Shown here: positions 12,501 through 23,563 of the stretch, piece by piece
Numbering within the stretch: the stretch's first letter is position 1
Layout of the letters: each line of letters begins with the position of its first letter
NCBI GenBank assembly: GCA_914767715.1
Contig: OU612073.1
Location: 13,702,001-13,766,000 of the forward strand
Direction: 5' to 3'
DNA length: 64,000 bases
Source of the DNA: Membranipora membranacea
Lineage: Eukaryota; Bryozoa; Gymnolaemata; Cheilostomatida; Membraniporidae
The notes under the pieces: model-generated
What the model was told of the DNA's origin: nothing
What the model saw: only the letters and a program-made list of their open reading frames with translations
Databases searched by the model: none
Position numbers and translations under genes: made by a program

Positions 12501-15500
12501 GTACAGGTCTTTGGTGGGTGTAGTAGATTTTTTTTACAAAATGAATATGATATATTTACTGGAAATAATGTATATATACAACTACTACTAAATATATCTA
12601 CAAAGATGATAACTGTTGTAAATAGTCCCCCGTCTTTTAGGCCATATTACTTCTCAAAATTGACTACTTAATGCACCTATCAATGCAAGAGCTAAAGACT
12701 ATCTAGATCTCAGATTTGAGACTTGTTTCCTCATTGACGTGGGATTTGAACACAATGGATATCTCAACTTGGGCTTTACATGATTAGAAGTTGCCTTATC
12801 ATTTGGTAAGAAAGGACAACTTCCTATTCCTGATCATTTCGCAATCATGCTAAGCAAAGAGAGTCATCTTTATAGTAATTACATATGATTATGGATGAAG
12901 CAGACACAAATTTGTTCTCATTTAGACTCCTATTTGTATCATAGAGACTCCCACTACTATCGCACCATTGGATCTCCTCTACTGAATACATCTGTTAAAC
13001 TACTGCATGATATCACTTACCTGGGTCCTCAGTTGTGGTGTCTATTAGATTGCCTATATCTTCTTCTGTGGTGCTTCTAACAACAGTTGTGGTGTCTTTC
13101 TGTGCTGTAGTTTGTTTGACAGTTGTGGTCAATGTGGTAGTTGTTTTGGTAGGTGTGGTTATGGGTGTTGTAGAGGTAGTTGTTGGGATGGTTGTAGGTT
13201 CTGTAGGGGTAGTTATTTCTGTGGTGGAAGTTGTAGTTGTTGCTTCAACTTTAGGAGGAAGTGTAGCTTTCATTGGTGTCGTGATTGGTGTTTTAGTACT
13301 GGGGGTTGGTCGGGCAGTAGCCCTGCATTTGAATGGATGTACAGGTTTGATTCTACGACGTCGAAGACATGAAGCTTTCCTGGTCTCACATTTGTTCCGA
13401 TACCATTTCCCATCAGACCCACAGACCTGTATAAGGACAAATACATCTGGCGTTACATGATAACAACTGATATCCGGCGATGTTAATATCCAGTTTTGTA
13501 GTTCAACAGAGGATAAAGATAAAAACAGCTGTTACACTAAATAAAACAAATCAAACAGGGCAGGAAGTTGACTGAAACTCAAACCGACACAGTAAGCTCA
13601 ACCATAAACTTATTTTATAAGAAGGGAGCCTGCGTTGATTTTTATTTTCATTTTCTGATTGGTTTTTAATTTGAGATTGAGCATGCAGGGTTGGTTAGAA
13701 GTTGTGTAGAAGTTGTTTGGAGGTTGTGTATAGGTAGTACGCGGTTTACATACCTGCTCTGGTATTTCGTTCTCACAGCCCGGACATTCACAGTAGGGTT
13801 CTTGGGTAAAGAATCCAAGCTTACACTCAGCGTAGAAAGAACAGTAGAAAAATTTACACTCGCCTGAAAATAAAAAAATAATTACAATCATGGATCTTTT
13901 TATTAACCATGCAGCTCAGCAATGCTCAGAGTTCTAATATTGAGTCTTTGACTACTGCGGTGTAACTGAGGGGGTAACTCACTCAACATAAAAATTAACG
14001 ATGATCGGACAAGTGAGTGGAGTGGAGAAAACAATAGTGAGATGGACCTGAATTTGTCTACTCAGCATAATTATATACAGATAATGAAATCAAAAATATT
14101 AATTTATGTTGCTGAGGTCAGTTTTCATGTCTATCGACGCTATCAAATACATCATATCCACAATGTACCTATAAACTGGGCCTATACTAAGGGCCTATGA
14201 CACAGTAAAGCTACTCAAGGAATGGTGTGAGAAAGTGCATAGTACTTACTTAACATTGGCTTTGCATCGTTCATTGGCTCATCTGAAATTATCAAAATAT
14301 TTTACGATTAGAGGAGGTGTTTGACAAGCTTGTACGAGGCAAATTAAGGGTCAAGTAGTGGAGATAACAGAATCGGAATTAGTTGTAGCAAATGTAAAAT
14401 AGTCACTGAACACTGATAAGAGACCGCAGGATTACAGGATATTCAAACAATTAGATAGAGGTGTAGTAGGCCTGAAGTAGGCTTGTGGTGTGTATGTACT
14501 GTTAGAGCGGAGATATAAGTTTTGGTGTAAGAGGTGTTAAGTGAATAGATATCCATTGATGCGAAAGATCGTAATTTCATTCATCAGGGAAGAGGATCAA
14601 TTCCTGTATGATTCCTATGGTGTAACATGACAGATTTGAGAGAAGGGAAGTGTGTGACTGCTAGCTAGCTGAGATAATCAGGATTGACATGAAACGTAGT
14701 GAGCAGGGCAGCAGCACCACTGACTATTTAGGGATTGCCCTCTCTTTCCTAACCATTGGTTCATAGGCAAGAAGCGAGTGGTAACAAGTTATTTGACAAT
14801 AGGAATATGGAACCCGTTGTCTGCACATGTGGCTATGTATGCCGTAAGAAATGGTGCCCTTATAGCCCAGAGAGTACTTTTATGTGTGATTTGTTTGCTA
14901 ACAATATGTTGAGGTGTGATATTAGCCATATATGTTGCATAATGTGGTCTGACCATACAACCATTAAGAAGATAAAGCTATCATTAATTGATTCCTATCG
15001 AACATGGGGTGTGAATTGAATTTACGTCTCCGTGTACTCTTTGCAAGGCTGTAAACCTACAATAATCCCTTGTAGTGGAGAGAATTAACTCTATCTATCT
15101 AAAAATGTTGAAATCAGCTCAAGAAGTGTTCAGCTTTCTTTCTGATTTGATGGACAGCATCCTGAGCTAAGTCAATCTCTGAGTCAGTAGGTGCCTGTCA
15201 GGTCCTTCTGACAGGTTTCTGACAGTTACTCCTGACAGGCATTGCTGGTTAAATATAGGACCTGCTGTAACCTAATTGTTAACTACCGAGGCTTTGATTA
15301 TCTCAAGTGCTTATTTAAATGGACTTTCCTGTAGATCTCATTTAGGGAGCTACTCGAGTCTTGGTTATCAGGCTATTGAGTAGCCAAGTACTTGTGGCTC
15401 AGCTATTCGCGTCAACATGGAAAAAAGCGGGATAACAAAGCCCTATGCTGGTGTAAGGGGCTCCGCAGCTCGTGAAGCTAATACCTGCTAAATACTCGGG

Positions 15501-18500
15501 GTACGGCAAGTTCAAGAGTGTCAATCATGATCGCATGAGGTATATTCAACTCTCCGCTCTGAAGCCTGATACTTTTGTTAAGAGCCATGCTAAACCAACA
15601 GGTACTTGTTGGAAATGCCAAAGCAAACCAATTAAATAATAAGTTTTGTTGGGCCTACTTAAAGTAAGCTTCTAATGTACATGTAGCTACAGAAAATATT
15701 GTTATTTGTGATTACTAAGTTTGACTGACACCAATTTCTCAGTCTTTCTTCTGTTTTAGTGACACGCCAGTCTAGCTCAACTTGACTAGTTAGGGCCGTT
15801 GTTTAGGACAATTGGAAAGGGGGGCAACAATCCTTGGGGGTGCGAAGTAACCCCGGGTTGGGTATTGTATGCTCCTCTTGAGTCCTCAGACTCCAAAGCG
15901 ATTAAATGATATAAATAGCCCCAAATGAGCTGATCCTGATATAGAATATGCAATTATAGCATTTTTAGGCCAGTCTATTCAACAAACAGAGCGTCCCCGC
16001 CTCCCTTAGATCTACGAGCCTGGGTTGTGTGCACAAAAATTGCTGCCAGAGACAAATAATATATTCATGACTACAAAGCGACATTGTGCATTGTGTGTGT
16101 GAGATCTTGTGCCCAGTGCCAACAATAAATACCCCCCAAAAAGGTCTGAAACTCGGAGGGACTCAAATTTTTTGTCGCTGAATTTGAAAAAGATATTTAT
16201 CTGTGATCATTGCGCAATGTTGGAAAAATTTGGTGCTCACACCAGAACTAAGGCTCTAGCTAATCATTGACATTAACCTGCAAAAAATATTCAGTCACAC
16301 GTTAACAGACCCAAGGACCCCATAACTTTCGGTGCCATAGGACCTAATTGTTTATTTCTGCTCAGGGCGAGCTATTCAAACTCATAGACGATTCTGTAAA
16401 GGATGTCGGGACAGGTACATACCACTTAGAGATTTTAGGGGAGGTCATTCTGACAGCTAGAATTATGTTACATTGTATCATAATTGGCCATGATCGAGCA
16501 CGCTTATACTATGTGCATAAAACAAATCTTACTGATCGAAGCACTTGTAAGATGCAAATCTTAACTAAATCTAAAAGTAAGCTAATTAAAATTGTTCCTG
16601 TTACACTAATATAAACTTTATAAGTCTTTAGCATTTTGAGTTCCAGCTATTTAAATTAGCCAAGTTCAATCACTAGATTTCAATTGCGCAGTATTTAGTT
16701 TCTCAACAGTTTGTGAATGGAGCGACCAGGTCTCTTTACTTAGAAGTTTGTTTTTGTGTAAGGTATCATGTATGATGTATTTAGAAATACGAAATGCACT
16801 CGCTCACATCTTAACAAAGGCAGATACAACTATACGGTATAATATAACCAACTCAATCACTCCCTAAAGCCTAGAACCTTTTCAAACGCTCACTCTTGTT
16901 TTTTGCTGCATTTTCCTGACCTAATGATGCTTTCCTAATGAAATTAACTGCTCAATTTGTTTGCGACATCACAATACCCTATTACTAACAGCGTGCCAGT
17001 CATTGTTGGTAATTGGTGATATATTTCTATGCGATACCTAGGTGGCAGACCACCGTAACTGTGTGCTCTTAAATTCAAATCACACCTTGAATAAAACCAT
17101 GCTGGCGGCCTCAACCCCCTGACGAACTGGTGAACCATGCAATACGAAATGATAATCTAGTAAAAGAGTCCTTTCTGTGCAGCTAACGGGACAGGCCAAA
17201 GCGTATGGATATCTTAGAAGGATAGTCAAACAATCGTAGAGTTTGAGCTTGATGCTAAAAATAATTATGTACCTCGTTTTCTATTACAAATAAAATGGGG
17301 CCCATTGTCTAAAAAGTGATATGCCAATATTATGCTTTTTATCTGTTTTGCGGTCGCAGGCAAGCACTATAAAATTTGTACAGTTCTTCAGACTGTTGAT
17401 ACACCCTGCTAGGTCTGGTATTAAAAACGAGAAATAAAGCAGCAAAGCAGATTTGACTTTTACTGTTCAAACACGCAGACTTTTGTATTTAAATATCAAA
17501 GACAACAACTAGATATTTAGTTACAAAAAACACACAATGTGTCACAATCACCAGTTTATGGTCTTATTGCGTTCTTGATTAGATAAACAACAAAATAATG
17601 TCTGCGGATTCTTTGTATTCTTAAGTGTAATCTACTCCTAAATTCTTAGTGTACTACGCCATGTGGAGAGGATGCTATCAAATAACCAGAGGCAACCATG
17701 AGTGTGATCACTGGGCATAAGAGGGGGGAGGCGACGAAGATTATATTGGAATTCATTATTCAGTTGCGCTGTTTGTTTATATATTGGCTACAGTCAAGCT
17801 GGGCAGACAGCATAACAAAACATGACAACAATTAGCTGACCGTGTGCACACATTAACTTCAGTCTGCTAATCATTATATCAGTTTCGTGTTACAAACTGA
17901 GATCAATTTTCCGAAAAAAACCTTTCCATGTATTAGATATAAAAAAATGTCATAGATCTTACACAGAATTCAGTGGTAAATAAACCAAGGCTGTCCTCAT
18001 CCTAGGAGTAGCAGAGCAGTAACTTCATGGACTATGTTATATGGCCTGTGATAACTGCAGAGATTGTCAGGGTGGTTTCATATACCATTAGTATTTTGAA
18101 GGCAAAACAAGACTAGTGAAAATTTCACCCCCCCCCCACCCCTAATGTACCCTTGTTGTATACGCAGGCATTGCGGCATTTTTCGATAATTCTCAGAATT
18201 TAGTCCTCGTAGGCACCACTTGGTCTGCTCTTGCATGCTCTCCTGCTCTTACTAATAACACAATTGAAAATCCCTTCTAGCTCAGGTTCAGAACAGGGAG
18301 GATGTCCCACCCTTCCTGGGTTCAAAACAGGGAAAAAGTATGATATCTATCCGGAATTTTGTACTAAATCTAACCGCAGAGGCAGGATAGACTCTGTGAT
18401 CTAAAATTTGAAAATGTCTGGAGATAGGGAGCATTTCAAAGTTTATCACAAAGGCGGTGGGAGATAAGGCTTAAAGTGTGCAATCATTGAGTTTACTAAC

Positions 18501-21500
18501 ACATGATGATATAAATCTTAATTACGGTTCTAATGTAGCAACGAGTACCTCAGAGATAAGGCGGAGGCACGGTGGTCACATTCTACATGGATAGGATACA
18601 GGTTATCGTAATGTACTACAGATACTTTGGTGCATCTACACCAGAGACTATGGATATTATCTATAGTCTCAGTCTACACTCTACAGGGAGATGGTCAATT
18701 CATCTACAAATACTTGGTGCATCTACACTGAGATCGGAGATCGGCCACTCATTGTCACTCCATTTTAATCCAATAATATATGAATGAAGTTGTTACTATG
18801 TTTTTGACTTATCTGAGACAAATCTATTCTAATGATAATTGCACCGATAATGTGTACAGATTTTACAAACGACATCGATAATGCTACACTGCATCACATT
18901 ATGGGGACAAAGCATTATGCGTTGGTCTTGATATCGATTAAATCAAGATGGTCTCATCACCAAAACAAACAAAGTAAACTTGTTTCTTTTGTTTCAATGT
19001 GACAAACCAAAAGTCAACTATGTCTCAATATGGCCCCACACAGCTAAGCTGTATTGGATTATCGGTAAGCTTTTGCTGATGTATTGTGTAAGTAGCTTGG
19101 CAGCATTTCACATTTAGCACACCAGGGCTTCTAAATACCGTACAGTGAAACGCAGACAGCAAAGAATGCTAGTTTGCCACCAAATAGGTTTGATTGAAGG
19201 AATTGATATAATATATGTCATGATTGTAGGCTATAAAACTATGATGTATGGGATGATCAGATCGGTTTAAAGCAGGGAAATCTGCTGATAGCTAAGAACA
19301 AGCTTAAATGTCGACACAATGAAAACCAAGCATGAGTGCAAAGCTTGAGTTTCAGATCCAAGCTACTCGAGAAAAGGAAATAAACTATAGATGCTGGCAA
19401 ATTACAGCCAATTTCCTCCTGAAAGAGAGCCACGTGTCAATCAGTAGCAAGTACCATTGTGTCACCATGTGTCAGGATGGAGCAGGGGCACCTTGTATGA
19501 ATGTCAGGTCTGTAGGGGCACCTGTTCAGATTTGCAGTGTGTGCCATTATGACACCATAGACGAGCAGCCTCATTAGTCATATATCTGAAGTAACGACCC
19601 ATTACAGAGATTAATTTTGTGTCAAATTCAGCTTAATGTACTTAAATACAATCTCCCAGATTATGTAACCTGGAAATAAGAAGGCTAATCAGATCAGAAA
19701 TGGGAAAACCTCAACATTTCTGCTATTCATGACTATCAGATGAATAGTCTGTTAGCAACGCACGCCTTATCTTGTTATCGAAAATAAATTTTACAACTTT
19801 GCAATTTCCCATTTAGTATACCAGAAATATTTAAAAATTGGTAATAGTTGGAAATGATCATTGGTACGATGCTACATTGTGGGTTGCAAGTACAGGACCT
19901 TTGTGGTCATTGACGTTAACACATCCAATCTTAATTACGAAGGTCAAACTGTTCAGGTTTATGAATTAAGCTGCCAGCACCTCTGAAAAATTAGTCCCCA
20001 TTCTCACTTTTGACAAGACATGCTTATCGTGTAAACACACGCTTTCTCCTAGATGTAACAGCATCTAAGACTACATAGGAGACCAACACTAAGAAGTGAA
20101 ATCTTGTGTTCCCATGGCTCATGCTGTAATACTAATAGGTTAAAACCTATTATTTATGAGGCATTACCCTCAAAGCTGTAAAAATACAATACGTTAGTGT
20201 AAAATAATTATATTTAATAGAATAATACGTTTGTGGTTTTATTACGCATTCAGATTGAGAGGCTAGTGAGCTACCAACAATTACTGAGACCCTATTGTGA
20301 GCTTGCACTCACGAAAAGGGGTTCGGCTTTTTATGAATGAAACCCAGTGGGCTGGGCTATGCACCAACCAACCACTAGTGCCTTTTGTCCCGCTACCAAG
20401 TAGGCGAGGCGTATATCCTAACTCGGGCCCCTGACCCGGTTCTGCTACCATTTAGCAGGCCATGCGTGAATGAGGGATACAGAAACATGAACTCACGTAG
20501 CCAGACCGGATGAAAATGTATTATTAACAATTTAGTGGCGAGAAAATCTTGTACCTACTCCTACAATACCAGTGTAAACAGCCATCAAAATAAGATTAAC
20601 ATTAGGGTTTGTGTAGTGGTAAACACTGCATCATTATAAACTCTTCTTATCAAAGCATGAAATCAAAGATGAATTGGGTGCACATTAGATTAGCCTTGTA
20701 GCTATTGTAAAGTGTGAAATCTTTTACTGTTTGAACAATAAGCAGAGTGAATTGAAAGTCACTTGTTGTAGTATATTCACAGCTATTTAGATATCTTGGC
20801 ATAATTTATTATTTTGAATAGCCCTTGTGTTAGATTTATGCATAATAATTGTAGCAGGAAGGTGTTTGGAGAGATTCTTATTACAATCTTTAAAATCACT
20901 AAACATAACAATACAGGGCTACCCGACCAATTTAATTATGGGCAGTGATTTTTTTTGAAAAGTAGTAGCATAATCCAGAAGTGCAGAATGTAGCGCAATG
21001 AGAGCACAGCCCTTCCCACTTCTGACAATATAATTAATACTGTACAGGTAGGACCATGCACCTACACTGGACCAAACCTTCTGAGGTCAACCGGACATTG
21101 CCCGGGATGTTGTTGACAGTTGTCAAGTGATACGGCCTCACAGTTCCTGGGAAAAAGACCATCTCTAAATTTTACCGCGGAATGTTACTTCTAAAATGGA
21201 TCCCCGGTACAACTCAGACCAAGTTACATAGCTTCTCATGTACCTGAATAGTATTGTTAATGACAACTCAGTTCTATTAAAATACTATAGTTCTGTCAAT
21301 ATAATTACTATGAGACGGATAATTTGATGACAGGTGACAGCCATTTTCAGCCAAGATTCTGACAGTCTCTCGACCGGGTTGACGAAGTTAGACAATAGCA
21401 GGGTTCGTACTTGAGCTCACAACCTTCTCTAGCATGATACACGGCAATTATAGATGAAGAGATTGTTGTACAACTATGTCTTCTTCTGCTAATAACTGCA

Positions 21501-23563
21501 GTTTACGTTTAAAATCATCTTAAAATCATCGCATAACCAAATCAACAGTTAAGTAGTTTGGTAATTCGGTAACCATTCTGCTATGATATTCTACCATAGA
21601 CTACCCTCAGTTTATGAACTCATATCCTAAGATCTGTGATGCGATTAAATAACACTGTCATTGTCAGGTGTGTTATTAAAAATTCCAAGATACTTATTAT
21701 AAAATTATATTAAAATTCCTTGTCAGCCTAAAAAGCCCTGGATGTTAGCATGTCTGGTAATGTTTCCGTGTGACGGACAGTATTGTCTGAGCTGCATAGA
21801 CTGGTACTCTATGTCCTCAGACTTACCCAACAAACTCATATGAAAGGGTGGGGGGGTTTCCTAACTGGGCGACAATGCAAATTTTTTTCTACATATAACC
21901 ATCTGGAGCATTAGAGCAGGGAGGCAATAAGCATTATCCTCAAAAATACTGGAATCTGCGCTTATGAATGGAGGGATTAAAGTCAATGTACTATATGTGT
22001 CAGCCAGTGGCGTAAATTAGCTGTGAATGGCTCAATAGCTCAGTGTGTAGAGCCGATAATCGCAGTTAATATGATTGTTGTGGGTTCAAATCCCATCAAG
22101 GTCAGTTTTTTTTCAAATTGGTGCTTTATAACTGGAGCATTTTTACCGTAATCTTCTACTGCTATTGAGTAGTTTTCGGAAAGTACCCAACAGCTCAGTG
22201 AGCTATTGAAATACCTCCTGCTTGCACTATTTTGCTACCGATATGCAAAAATTTCCGTGGTGGGAGGGCGCTTAAGCTTAAGCGCCCCTCCCACACCCTC
22301 CCCGACACGCCTACGGCGTGTGGATCGGGCTGCGCCCGATCATTATGCTCATCTCTAAAAAGTCAGTGAGTGAAATTTTTTAGAATATACGCCCCTGGTA
22401 TCAGCCGTCACTGCTTACTGGCTGATGTCGCAGGCTTAAGAGGATTAATAATGGCATGCTGTTACTTGGTAACTCTGCAAACTTCTGAAAAATATTTGGC
22501 ATTTGGCTCAACTTATTAACTTCGGTGTTATTATAGGCTACTGTTGAGTTACATTCGGGATAACCTCTGAGGAATCAAGTATTTGCAGGCGTGTGCCTTT
22601 TCGCACAGTCTCACAGGGAAGGCATTCACGGCAAGCTAATGTTTTACTCCACCTCAAAACTTAGATAAACCAAAGACGCCTTGGATAAACCCTCAACATA
22701 GGTAGCGAAAGTTGGTGCTAGCTGAAATGAATTACCCAAAAATTGGCAAAACTTAACTCTAGATAATTTTTTCTAATCTAAGTTATTTGTGAGGTAAAAG
22801 TATTCCTGCTGCCTGATTATTTATTGTTAGAAGATTATTGTCTATTGATGATTGATTTTGTGATAATAAAAGTTACAAGATGAAACGATGATCTTAAAGA
22901 AGACCGCTACTGGAATCACCTCAAGAGTTAAGATAAGGTGGAAAGGATCGATGGAAAAATGGCGCAGGGATGGAGGGGGTGGAGTTGGGGGTGGTGTAAC
23001 GTAAGAGAGCATCCTAGTATAAGTCTATAAAGCTGATCTAATTTACAAAATAGCCCAAACAATAGGATATACAGGATTAACTGACCTGGGTTAGAAGTTA
23101 GCTTGAGTTTTAGAGATCGTATGCCGATCCTCACTAGGCTGGAGTTAAGAGTAAGATTGGTCTCTCGCGTGTAGGAGAGTAGAAAGATTCTCACATCACC
23201 ATGCGTAACGTCGCTGTCACAAATATGGGCGTTACCAAATCCTGCCACTTCTATAGTCCTAGTGTAATGATTCCTAGATTCTGCAGGTAAACTGAGTAAT
23301 GATGAGACTATAGTATCTCCTTTCATTACTCTGTAGATGTGTATAGAGCAATGGTAGGTGGTTGAGTTTGTGTTATGATTGGTCCGATGGATGGCCTTGA
23401 TTTTCCCGCTGAGGACGACCTCGGCGTTTCCTTCCCTCTCTTCGATGTTAGTGTCAGTAATACACTTGCTGCCGTAGAATATTCCGTCGGCAGCAGCTTC
23501 CCGACATATTAGTAGCAGTAATGATAGAGCAAGATAATTTCCTAAAGTTGACTGCATAGGCAT
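397..23563 (-). CDS. AGRN: Agrin (5' portion; continues left of the window)
   Basis: Secreted heparan-sulfate proteoglycan of basement membranes; in vertebrates it organises neuromuscular synapses and binds laminin through NtA. Exons by splice site and phase: 23563-23086, 14282-14250, 13863-13754, 13426-13021, 11151-10891, 10332-10114, 9499-9284, 8453-8326, 8048-7946, 7192-7035, 6756-6654, 6342-6163, 5778-5720, 5341-5247, 4408-4287, 4090-3905, 3414-3319, 2057-1893, 1451-1368, 994-798, 562-397. All junctions keep frame, giving 3565 nt (about 1188 codons). Domain order is signal peptide, NtA, 8 Kazal/follistatin, Cys-rich stretch, 2 laminin-EGF, Kazal 9, then a Thr-rich start of the next linker. 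That matches the N-terminal two thirds of vertebrate agrin. SEA, EGF and LamG domains are not in the window. Splice sites are inferred by eye; donors are mostly GTAAGT-like, and exon 10 uses GTTGGT. Confidence 0.93.
798..2057 (-). other. AGRN: Agrin exons 18-20: two laminin-EGF domains
   Basis: Laminin-EGF 1 is on 2057-1893 (CKCHQFGANSILCDPLSFQC, then CDACKSGWWG). Laminin-EGF 2 spans 1451-1368 and the start of 994-798 (CQCNALGSTRPDCEQNVGRC, then CDRCHEEGQ). The last exon also codes the first half of Kazal 9 (CGKNGQCVVNDEDKAECTC). The order LE, LE, Kazal is diagnostic of agrin. Confidence 0.9.
3319..4090 (-). other. AGRN: Agrin exons 16-17: Cys-rich stretch before the laminin-EGF domains
   Basis: Exon 4090-3905 has a Thr/Pro/Ser start, then a Cys-rich run (GQCDLCPANSYCAAQGGHCC). 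Exon 3414-3319 codes CTYTEFGCCPDNVTIASPGP followed by HRGC, a motif of the form Y-x-FGCC-x-D...A-x-GP...GC found in several extracellular-matrix proteins. Frame is kept throughout. Confidence 0.75.
3514..3654. repeat. Foldback (MITE-like) element, family 1, copy 1
   Basis: Imperfect inverted arms of about 28 nt (TCTAGAACAAGTTTGTCCCC and its complement near 3625-3654) enclose about 80 nt. A second copy with the same arms is at 43201-43321. It lies in an agrin intron. Confidence 0.65.
4287..5778 (-). other. AGRN: Agrin exons 13-15: acidic linker and Kazal 8
   Basis: Exon 5778-5720 codes a short Asp/Gly-rich linker (DDDETGDDGGDG). Exons 5341-5247 and 4408-4287 code Kazal 8: CRFDGQCDYTGGPPGVCRC, then SCGSDGVLYNNIC. 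This split is phase 2, unlike Kazal 5-7. Confidence 0.85.
6541..6614. repeat. Short palindromic foldback
   Basis: The left arm (TAAGGCTTACATTAGTCTAA and on through GTGCTCAGA) pairs with the right arm (TCTGAGCACTCAGACTAGGC). The stem is about 28 bp with few mismatches. It lies in an agrin intron beside exon 11. Confidence 0.65.
7464..7859. repeat. Long foldback with 27-nt terminal arms
   Basis: GTGCCCTTAAAGGGCAACCA...TTTC at 7464-7490 is matched in reverse complement at 7834-7859, with weaker similarity continuing inward. The spacer is about 340 bp. Reading frames inside it look non-coding. It lies in an agrin intron. Confidence 0.6.
8139..8334. repeat. Tandem duplication spanning the agrin exon 8 donor
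   Basis: Two direct copies, about 8139-8226 and 8250-8334, share long near-identical stretches (for example TATAGGTGTTTT and CTCTGAGAACTTACAGGTTT). The second copy contains the end of agrin exon 8 and its GTAAGTTCTC donor, so an identical donor sits about 109 nt downstream in the intron (boundary at 8217). Confidence 0.8.
9284..11151 (-). other. AGRN: Agrin exons 5-7: Kazal 2, 3 and 4, one per exon
   Basis: Three whole follistatin/Kazal domains, each on a single phase 1-1 exon (11151-10891, 10332-10114, 9499-9284; 261, 219 and 216 nt). Cores are PVCGSDGRDYQNMC, PVCGTDGRTYDNEC and EICGEDGVTYRNLC, each preceded by the small EGF-like Cys cluster of follistatin domains. Kazal 2 has a longer segment between the clusters. 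Confidence 0.92.
9675..9703. repeat. Perfect 10-bp hairpin, shared with 18642-18672
   Basis: CAGAGACTAT and ATAGTCTCTG flank a 9-nt loop. Nearly the same hairpin recurs at 18642-18672 in intron 1, which suggests a small dispersed foldback. Confidence 0.5.
13021..13863 (-). other. AGRN: Agrin exons 3-4: Kazal 1 and Thr-rich linker
   Basis: Exon 13863-13754 codes the first half of Kazal 1 (CKLGFFTQEPYCECPGC). Exon 13426-13021 codes the second half (VCGSDGKWYRNKC) and then about 90 residues dominated by Thr with Pro, Ser, Lys and Glu, in imperfect TT-rich repeats. The linker should be heavily O-glycosylated and extended. Vertebrate agrin has its Ser/Thr-rich linkers around the SEA domain, after Kazal 8-9, not between Kazal 1 and 2. 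Long apparent plus-strand reading frames here are the complement of the Thr repeats. Confidence 0.85.
14250..14282 (-). other. AGRN: Agrin exon 2: 33-nt microexon
   Basis: A 33-nt, phase 1-1 exon (about 11 residues, DEPMNDAKPML) lies between NtA and Kazal 1. It has an AG acceptor and a GTAAGTACT donor. Its length is a multiple of three and its phases are symmetric, so it could be skipped without changing frame. Confidence 0.7.
15192..15241. repeat. Hairpin with nested CTGACAGG motifs
   Basis: TGCCTGTCAGG and CCTGACAGGCA are exact inverted 11-nt arms. Two further CTGACAG copies lie between them. It is intronic and its function is unknown. Confidence 0.5.
15900..16025. repeat. Dispersed repeat, similar to 62690-62810
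   Basis: Both places share AAATGAGCTGAT, a diverged TTAT..GC..TTTTA..GGC block, and GCCTCCC near the end, in the same order and spacing. Probably an old copy of an unclassified interspersed repeat. Confidence 0.45.
22026..22114 (+). repeat. tRNA-like (SINE head or tRNA pseudogene)
   Basis: An A-box-like TAGCTCAGTGTGTAGAGC and a B-box GGGTTCAAATCCC have tRNA-like spacing, and a run of T (Pol III terminator-like) begins at about 22107. The acceptor stem does not pair and the anticodon arm is poor, so this is not a working tRNA gene. Confidence 0.5.
22259..22341. repeat. GC-rich block of three consecutive hairpins
   Basis: Hairpin 1 is a near-perfect 15-16 bp stem (GGGAGGGCGCTTAAG with its complement, one extra base). 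Hairpin 2 is ACACGCC/GGCGTGT. Hairpin 3 is GATCGGGC/GCCCGATC. They sit back to back in an otherwise AT-rich intron. No protein or known RNA is recognised. Confidence 0.7.
23086..23563 (-). other. AGRN: Agrin exon 1: signal peptide and NtA domain
   Basis: The start ATG opens a hydrophobic leader (LALSLLLLICREAAA), followed by an NtA domain of about 120 residues. Recognisable pieces are EREGNAEVVLSGKIKAI, IYRVMKGD, VAGFGNAHICD, GDVRIFLL and LNSSLVRIGIRSLKL, which follow the agrin NtA pattern block by block. In vertebrates this OB-like domain binds the laminin coiled coil. The exon ends in phase 1 at a GTCAGT donor. Potential N-glycosylation sites are present (NST, NLT, NSS). I see no TATA box upstream. 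Confidence 0.93.

Larger units (their letters stand above)
14283..23085 (-). other. Agrin intron 1 (8.8 kb), no gene seen
   Basis: Long AT-rich intron between the NtA exon and the microexon. I found no coding exon in it. It holds a hairpin at 15192-15241 with inverted 11-nt arms, a dispersed repeat near 15900-16025, a foldback at 18642-18672, a poly-C run near 18130, a tRNA-like head near 22026 and a GC-rich triple hairpin near 22260. Confidence 0.7.

Noticed and set aside
13035-13460. Long plus-strand Val/Gly/Cys-rich reading frames
   Set aside because: They are the complement of the agrin Thr-rich exon; the minus frame splices into Kazal 1 in phase.
22026-22100. Functional tRNA gene
   Set aside because: A and B boxes are present but the acceptor stem does not pair and the anticodon arm is poor.
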